From Chitinophaga rhizosphaerae (GTDB lineage Bacteria; Bacteroidota; Bacteroidia; Chitinophagales; Chitinophagaceae): a stretch of DNA of 64,000 nt. Below, piece by piece: positions 58,901 to 64,000 of this stretch. Made by a program: the position numbers and the translations under genes. Location of the stretch: positions 1-64,000 of the forward strand of contig NZ_RXLO01000006.1 of NCBI RefSeq assembly GCF_003958645.1. Reading direction: 5' to 3'. The notes under the pieces were generated by a model. That model saw nothing but the letters and a program-made list of their open reading frames with translations, did not search any database and was not told where the DNA came from. Each line of letters opens with the position of its first letter. Positions within the stretch are counted from its first letter, which is position 1.

Positions 58901-59360
58901 TGCCTTTCACGCGGACCGTCGCGAAGGGGATGGCTTTCCCCGATTCGTCGCGCACGGCACCGCTGATCACCTGCACCGCCTGCCTCAAATCGTAAGCCGG
59001 CTTTTCATTGATCACCACCATTTTGTTGACGATCCGGTACGTAAGCGGCTGGTTGCGCAATACCGTCTCCATCGCTTCCACCACGGAAACGTTGATAAGC
59101 TGCACATCCTGTGGCGATGCTTTTCTGAGTAGCTGCTCATCCCACATAAAAGACATGCCTGTTTGCGGCTCGAGCTTCCCGAAGATCTCTTTCAGGGAAG
59201 CGTTTTTCAGGCGGAGATTGACTTTTTGCGCAGACACTGCGCTGGTTTGAAGCAATACGACTAGGGCAAAGGCTAGCGATTTTTTTAATAACCCTGTCGA
59301 TCTAGATAACAATCCGGAAAGTTCATGACAATGCCGGACCAAAAACGCAATTAAATGCAT
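55998..59360 (-). CDS. susC: SusC/RagA family TonB-linked outer-membrane protein with STN domain
   Basis: A 1,120-residue receptor. Signal peptide (up to ~45), STN domain ~47-118 (the part that contacts FecR-type anti-sigma factors), carboxypeptidase-regulatory domain ~130-210, plug ~215-340 (the motif IRGNSSLPN and DGFESSLQKL), and the barrel to the terminal aromatic NAMF. Because of the STN domain, this SusC is likely the surface sensor for the adjacent sigma/FecR pair. The start at 59360 gives a long N-terminus before the signal; a later start is possible. Transports a ligand with SusD through TonB. Confidence 0.93.
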   Translation of the reverse strand: MHLIAFLVRHCHELSGLLSRSTGLLKKSLAFALVVLLQTSAVSAQKVNLRLKNASLKEIFGKLEPQTGMSFMWDEQLLRKASPQDVQLINVSVVEAMETVLRNQPLTYRIVNKMVVINEKPAYDLRQAVQVISGAVRDESGKAIPFATVRVKGTTIGAVTSPDGTFQLRVNTLPVILVISCQGYSPKEVKATTAGALNVMLERTPQQINEVVVTTGIFNRKKESFTGAVTTVTAEQLASFGNRNLITSLRNIDPSFNIVESNTFGSNPNRLPEIQIRGNSSLPNVNELQDETRVGMNTPLVILDGFESSLQKLLDINQNEVESITMLKDASATAIYGSRGANGVIVINTRAPKPGKLRLTYRGDLNVEMPDLTAYSVLNAREKLDLEYKVGLYNNARAESDVPLKQYYNYLMSEVNRGVETDWLSKPVRTGIGQRHNVRLEGGDNAFRYSISAQVNDIQGVMKESARRVFNGTINLSYIYKKIRFTNNLLIGLGNSSESPYGSFSTYVRMNPYWSPYDEKGRVRKQLGNPGSSIYSGRWNTLPTNPLYDATLNTFQTNNTNDITNNFSVEWRITPDLLFRGRLGLTKIMSDSDYFRPADHTAFANQADILRRGNYRYGVSKSFRYDASANLSYTRQLGKHAFFGGVDYNIREAQLSGYSFTAEGFTNPNFDFISMALQYEKDGKPGGRESLTRAVGITGSVNYTYDERYFLDLSLRSDGASQFGRLNRFAPFWSAGAGWNLHKESMFRHLKYINRLKLRGSLGVTGSQNFNAYQALSTYGYYSNDRYFGWTGAYLMGLGNENLRWQQKMNYNIGLDADLFGRRLNLVADYYIETTNGLISSVDLPASSGFSSYIENIGKVENRGIELKATAFIVRNISKGFTWSVSGALVHNVNKILMISDALKAAQKSREEARNSVPSVIYKEGHSSNTIWVVPSLGIDPSTGKELYMDKNGEPTYTWNAQDLRANGISEPAYFGNFSTLVRYKNLSMNLSFGYRFGGQVYNHTLINKVENADYSYNVDSRVYDNRWQKPGDNAAFKGLLVTAATLRTSRFVQDEKTLLLQNANLQYDVKSRFAKKLKMEALSLSANMADLLYLSTVRRERGTDYPFSRQLSLTVNAMF

Positions 59361-59372
59361 ACATTTGGCTGG

Positions 59373-59463
59373 TTTTGGTTGATAAATAATGGAACCCTGA
59401 TTTTGGTTTATTAGCCCGACCGTATTGCCGCTCCGTGAGTCAGACGGGGCGGTTTCTTTTTTG
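59373..59463 (+). ncRNA. Predicted antisense small RNA at the susC start
   Basis: A plus-strand TAnnTTTG box (TACATTTG, 59360-59367) overlaps the susC start codon, and about 90 bases on there is a strong plus-strand terminator (CCGCTCCGT 59429-59437 with ACGGGGCGG 59445-59453, then TTTCTTTTTT). No plus-strand gene lies between. The product would be antisense to the susC 5' leader. Antisense RNAs of this kind are known at Bacteroides SusC/D loci; here it is prediction only. Confidence 0.4.
59429..59463 (+). terminator. Plus-strand terminator in the fecR-susC gap
   Basis: Nine-pair stem with one G:T followed by TTTCTTTTTT on the plus strand. On the minus strand the stem has a C:A mismatch and no T-tract, so it does not serve fecR. 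Confidence 0.7.
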
Positions 59464-59478
59464 CCGGGATAATGTCTT

Positions 59479-60639
59479 TTATGGTCTTACGATCAATTTG
59501 TTCTTCTCCAGGCTGCAATTCACGCCATAGATGTTCAGCGCTTCAATCAGGTCTGTCAGATTTACGCTCCTGTCCAATGTTCCCCCGAAGGAGCGCCGGG
59601 GCAGTTCCCCATGTATTTCCACTTCGATGTCGTACCACCTGGATATCTGCCGGAACAGTGCCGGCAATTCCGTGCTGCTCATCGTAAACAGTCCGTTTTT
59701 CCAATCGATGGCGTTTGCGGTCTCGCTGCCGCTCGTAACGGTCATTCCGCCGTCTGCGTCTATGATGGCCTGCTCTCCCGGCCTTAATACCTGTTGTTTG
59801 TTCACCCTGATGCTTCCGCGCAGCAACGATGCTTTAACCGCGGGCTCGTCCGTATATGTATTGATGTTAAATTCCGTTCCCAGCACTTCCACCAGGCCTT
59901 TCTCCCCGAAGCGCACCGAAAAGGGCTTCAACGGGTCGGCCGTCACTTCAAAATAGGCTTCACCGGTAATTTTTACCTCGCGCGCGTTTTCGGTGAACAC
60001 CACCGGATATTGCAGCGACGAGGCAGCGTTGAGCCAGACTTTCGTTCCGTCGGGCAATACAACGCGGAATTGCCGGCCTTTCGGCGTAGCGATCGTGTTG
60101 AACGCCGGGCTTGCGGCGTTGGTTTCGTCGGCGTCGTACGTCAATTGCCCGTTGTCGAGGACCACTTCTGCACCCGACTGGCTGGCCACGATGCCGTTCT
60201 GAAGGCTGTCCAGCAAAATCGTGGAACCGTCGGCCAAAGTCAGCACTGCTCCCTGCCTGCCAGGCGGATGTACCTTTGCAGGCGCCTGTGCCACCGGCAC
60301 CGATACGTTTCTGTGCTGTTCCGTGAGCCGGTACACGCTGCCTGCCAGCACGAGCAGCCCGATGGCTGCCGCCCATCCCAGGTAGCGCATGCGCCGGACC
60401 GGTGTTTTCATGGGCGAGTCTGCCGCCAGTACCGATCCCAGTATCCCCTGCAATGCAGGGTCGGTTTCAGTTCCGGCTTCAACCGGGCCCATCCGTTCGA
60501 GGAATACCTCCGCAAGCGCTTCCCGCTGGCCGGCATCCCCGAGCAATGTGTAGAATTCCCGCTGGCCTGCCGCATCCAGCTTGTTGTCGAGGAAATCCTG
60601 CACCAGGTTGTGTAATCGCGTATTTTTCATGCTGTTCAT
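59479..60639 (-). CDS. fecR: FecR family anti-sigma factor
   Basis: A 386-residue inner-membrane protein. The N-terminal ~80 residues are the cytoplasmic anti-sigma part, one membrane helix (YLGWAAAIGLLVLAGSVY) follows, then a FecR domain (RQFRVVLPDGTKVWLNAASS, EVKITGEAYFEVTAD) and a C-terminal DUF4974/STN-like domain (RQISRWYDIEVEIHGELP). It holds the ECF sigma factor until the SusC STN domain signals ligand. It sits between the sigma gene and susC in the usual order. ATG 60630 is an alternative start. Confidence 0.93.
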   Translation of the reverse strand: MNSMKNTRLHNLVQDFLDNKLDAAGQREFYTLLGDAGQREALAEVFLERMGPVEAGTETDPALQGILGSVLAADSPMKTPVRRMRYLGWAAAIGLLVLAGSVYRLTEQHRNVSVPVAQAPAKVHPPGRQGAVLTLADGSTILLDSLQNGIVASQSGAEVVLDNGQLTYDADETNAASPAFNTIATPKGRQFRVVLPDGTKVWLNAASSLQYPVVFTENAREVKITGEAYFEVTADPLKPFSVRFGEKGLVEVLGTEFNINTYTDEPAVKASLLRGSIRVNKQQVLRPGEQAIIDADGGMTVTSGSETANAIDWKNGLFTMSSTELPALFRQISRWYDIEVEIHGELPRRSFGGTLDRSVNLTDLIEALNIYGVNCSLEKNKLIVRP

Positions 60640-60693
60640 ATAATATGATCAAGCTAAACGTGGGAATGTCATCATCGGATTTAAAATATTTTT

Positions 60694-61314
60694 TTACAGG
60701 GAAAGCGAAAATATCAGCAACAGCCACCCGGATTCCGTCAACCGTTCCCTGATAACGGCCAGGGCGGCGCTGAGCGCGTTGCGGACATATCCGTGAGACA
60801 GTTGGAGCTCCCCTGCGATCTGGAGGGTCGTTTTTCCTTCCACCCGGTTCATCCGGTAAATGGTTTTCCGCTGCGGAGAGAGGGAGTTTATGGCCTGGTT
60901 CACCAGCCGCTGGATCTCCTTCAGCTCAAGATGGCTGGCATTTTCCTGGGAATCGCGCCATAGCTGGATGACTTCCAGCCGTTTATCTTCGGCCACATGA
61001 CGTTGCAGCGCTAAAAGACTTTGATTGACAGTGATCTTGCGGAGCCAGGCGCCCATGTTTTCAACCGCCCCCAGCTTATCGCGGTGAAGCCAGACCTTGA
61101 TGAACACTTCCTGCACGACTTCCTGCCGGGCATACTCGTTCTTCAGTATTTTCATGGCGATAGCGGAAAGCTGGGGTGCCCATGCAAAGAAAAAGGAAGA
61201 AAACGCCTGTTCGTCGCCGTCAGCAATACGCAACAGGAGGGCTGAGCCTTCGTTATTTGGAAGTTCTTGCGGCACGCTATAAATGTGTTCCCTTTTTAAT
61301 AATAAGAGCGGCAA
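60694..61314 (-). CDS. ECF RNA polymerase sigma factor
   Basis: A ~206-residue sigma-70 of the ECF class. Region 2 covers GDEQAFSSFFFAWAPQLSAIA and the following WLHRDKLGAVENMGAWL (in parts), and region 4 carries SPQRKTIYRMNRVEGKTTLQIAGELQLSHGYVRNALSAAL (seen as SPQRKTIYRMNRV, LQIAGELQLSHGYVRNAL). With FecR it controls the downstream SusC/D locus. The frame starts with TTG at 61314; a GTG at 61275 is an alternative, so the N-terminus is uncertain. Confidence 0.92.
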   Translation of the reverse strand: MPLLLLKREHIYSVPQELPNNEGSALLLRIADGDEQAFSSFFFAWAPQLSAIAMKILKNEYARQEVVQEVFIKVWLHRDKLGAVENMGAWLRKITVNQSLLALQRHVAEDKRLEVIQLWRDSQENASHLELKEIQRLVNQAINSLSPQRKTIYRMNRVEGKTTLQIAGELQLSHGYVRNALSAALAVIRERLTESGWLLLIFSLSL

Positions 61315-61451
61315 ATTTGAACAGGAACGAAATACGCAATTTTAAAGATATGTAACCCGCCGCAGCCTGGAACAGCAAGTTGTCGGCAAAGGTAAAAAGT
61401 TAAATGATATTTCCCACGGATCACGACCCTGTCATTCTGTCATTTTTTTAC

Positions 61452-61459
61452 TATTTTTG
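61452..61459 (+). promoter_or_regulatory. TAnnTTTG -7 box of miaB
   Basis: TATTTTTG lies 21 bases before the ATG at 61481, and the alternative TTG start at 61457 lies inside it. Confidence 0.5.
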
Positions 61460-61480
61460 CAGTTCAAAATTTTGACAGGC

Positions 61481-62899
61481 ATGCTGGAAACAGTTCAGAA
61501 AGTACATGATGAGAGCCGCCAGGGCGAAGCTATCGCCCCGAATTCCGGGGATAGCCAAACCTATGCAAAAAAATTCTATATCGAAAGCTATGGTTGCCAG
61601 ATGAATTTCAACGACAGTGAAATCGTCGCTTCCATCCTTAATACACAGGGTTTCGGCGCCACCCGCAACGTCGAAGAGGCGGACCTCGTCCTCCTCAACA
61701 CCTGCTCCATCCGCGAAAAAGCGGAACAAACCGTTCGCCAGCGCCTCACCGAGTTCAAAAAAACCAAGCAACAGAAACCCCACTTCCTCGTGGGCGTCCT
61801 CGGTTGCATGGCCGAACGCCTCAAATCGAAATTCCTCGAAGAGGAGAAACTGGTAGACCTCGTTGTAGGCCCCGATGCCTACCGCACCCTCCCCAGCCTC
61901 ATCGAAGAAGCCGGCACCGGCCAGAAAGCCATCAACGTGCTCCTCAGCCGCGAAGAAACCTATGGGGACATCAGCCCCGTCCGCCTGGACAGTAACGGCG
62001 TTACCGCCTTCGTGTCCATCATGCGCGGCTGCAACAATATGTGCACATTCTGTGTCGTGCCTTTTACCCGCGGCCGCGAACGCAGCCGCGACCCGCATTC
62101 CATCCTGGCAGAAGCCACCGACCTTTTCGAACGCGGCTACCGCGAAGTGACGCTCCTCGGGCAAAACGTGGACTCCTATTATTTCGTGGACGAATCCGGC
62201 AACGAAACCGTCACCTTCGCCCGCCTCATGGAAAAAGTGGCGGAGATCAGCCCCCTCCTGCGTGTGCGCTTCAGCACCTCCCATCCGAAAGACATCACCG
62301 ATGAAGTGCTGCACACCATGGCCCGGCACGAAAACATCTGCAATTATATCCACCTTCCCGTGCAAAGCGGCTCCACCCGCATTCTCCAATTGATGAACCG
62401 CACCTACACCCGGGAATGGTACCTGAAAAAGATCGACCGCATCCGCGAAATCCTCCCCGGCTGCGCCATTTCCACAGACGTTATCACCGGCTTCTGCACG
62501 GAAACGGAAGAAGATCACCAGGATACGCTGTCCGTCATGGAATACGCCAAATACGATCTCGCCTACATGTTCGCCTATTCCGAACGCCCCGGCACCCTCG
62601 CCGCCCGCCGGTACCAGGACGATGTGCCGGAAGACGTGAAGAAACGCCGCCTCGCCGAAATCGTCGCCCTTCACCGCGGCCATTCCCTCGACAGCATGCG
62701 CAAAGACGTAGGCAAAACCTTCAAAGTGCTCGTGGAAGGCACTTCCAAGAAATCGGACGCGCAACTGTTCGGTCGCACAGACCATAACAAAGTAGCCGTG
62801 TTCGACAAATCCGACCTCCGTAAAGGCGAATACGTGATGGTCAAAATTGATGACTGTACGGCAGGCACCCTCATCGGCACCGTTGTGGGCCGCTGCTGA
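61481..62899 (+). CDS. miaB: tRNA-2-methylthio-N6-dimethylallyladenosine synthase
   Basis: Methylthiolates i6A37 in tRNAs. 472 residues from ATG 61481. The N-terminal UPF0004 domain has cysteines 39 (YGCQMN), 75 (NTCSIRE) and 109 (LGCMAE) for the auxiliary cluster; the radical-SAM cluster is CNNMCTFC (184, 188, 191); the TRAM domain is at the C-terminus ([19 protein letters not shown]). All are as in E. coli MiaB. A TTG 24 bases upstream opens the frame but lies within the promoter box. Confidence 0.95.
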   Translation: MLETVQKVHDESRQGEAIAPNSGDSQTYAKKFYIESYGCQMNFNDSEIVASILNTQGFGATRNVEEADLVLLNTCSIREKAEQTVRQRLTEFKKTKQQKPHFLVGVLGCMAERLKSKFLEEEKLVDLVVGPDAYRTLPSLIEEAGTGQKAINVLLSREETYGDISPVRLDSNGVTAFVSIMRGCNNMCTFCVVPFTRGRERSRDPHSILAEATDLFERGYREVTLLGQNVDSYYFVDESGNETVTFARLMEKVAEISPLLRVRFSTSHPKDITDEVLHTMARHENICNYIHLPVQSGSTRILQLMNRTYTREWYLKKIDRIREILPGCAISTDVITGFCTETEEDHQDTLSVMEYAKYDLAYMFAYSERPGTLAARRYQDDVPEDVKKRRLAEIVALHRGHSLDSMRKDVGKTFKVLVEGTSKKSDAQLFGRTDHNKVAVFDKSDLRKGEYVMVKIDDCTAGTLIGTVVGRC

Positions 62900-62915
62900 T
62901 AAAACATAATTTAGA

Positions 62916-64000
<1,085 letters not shown>

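Noticed and set aside
57114..59132. 672-codon plus-strand frame opposite susC
   Set aside because: Shadow of the SusC coding frame.
50815..61314. Naming the SusC/D ligand (starch, iron, specific glycan)
   Set aside because: No glycoside hydrolase or other ligand-defining enzyme is in the unit, so the substrate cannot be inferred.

Overview
The window comes from a Bacteroidota chromosome, most likely a member of the Chitinophagaceae (Chitinophaga-like; family level is inference). The evidence is a SusC/SusD pair controlled by an ECF sigma/FecR pair, type IX secretion (T9SS) C-terminal sorting domains, a Bacteroidota-specific NrtR-like Nudix regulator, GH109 and PL6 enzymes, and repeated promoter boxes of the Bacteroidota form TAnnTTTG. 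Coding density is high and most intergenic gaps are under 350 bases.

Layout. 1-127: right end of an IS3-family element. 164-2150: lipoprotein aldose 1-epimerase divergent from an NrtR-like regulator, with a strong inverted repeat between them. 2147-7261: DUF885 metalloprotein, GH109 glycosidase, dipeptidase E, methionine aminopeptidase. 7317-11868: a LacI-type operator, a secreted PL6 polysaccharide lyase, a DUF5009 membrane acyltransferase-like protein and an aldose-1-epimerase-like protein. 12048-15472: a two-gene unit with a protein resembling the N-terminal part of the violacein enzyme VioB but lacking its ferritin-like domain, and a secreted Kelch-type propeller. 15528-18067 (minus): AlkD-like, pirin, mini-ferredoxin, coiled-coil protein and GNAT, in one operon. 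18258-25253: bioA, DUF2911, SRPBCC, an orphan ABC-2 permease, small proteins, sppA. 25334-29664: folK, a deoxynucleoside kinase, a double-glycine leader peptide, an outer-membrane protein, and a surface protein with about fifteen 16-residue repeats. 29661-42740: HI0933-family flavoprotein, an MG2/TonB-plug protein, a hypothetical with a terminator in its leader, tRNA-His, DUF445, an outer-membrane beta-barrel receptor, pcm, phosphohexomutase, DUF2279 and a phosphoribosyltransferase. 42804-46658: a two-gene Fe-S electron-transfer unit, small proteins, tRNA-Gly. 46778-50494: a 1,238-residue secreted PQQ-type sugar dehydrogenase with accessory domains and a T9SS tail, behind a second copy of the LacI-type operator. 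50815-61314: a complete sigma/anti-sigma/SusC/SusD/DUF4843/PKD-like/TlpA-like locus. 61481-64000: miaB and a sigma-54 activator that runs off the window.

How it fits together. Much of the window serves glycan capture outside the cell: the PL6 lyase, GH109 enzyme and sugar dehydrogenase act on sugars, SusC/D imports ligand, and epimerases and the phosphohexomutase feed central metabolism. The two matching LacI-type operators, 43 kb apart, suggest that the lyase and the dehydrogenase share a regulon. The best candidates for undescribed biology are the VioB-N-like/Kelch pair, the orphan GG-leader peptide, the 16-residue repeat surface protein and a predicted antisense RNA at the start of susC.
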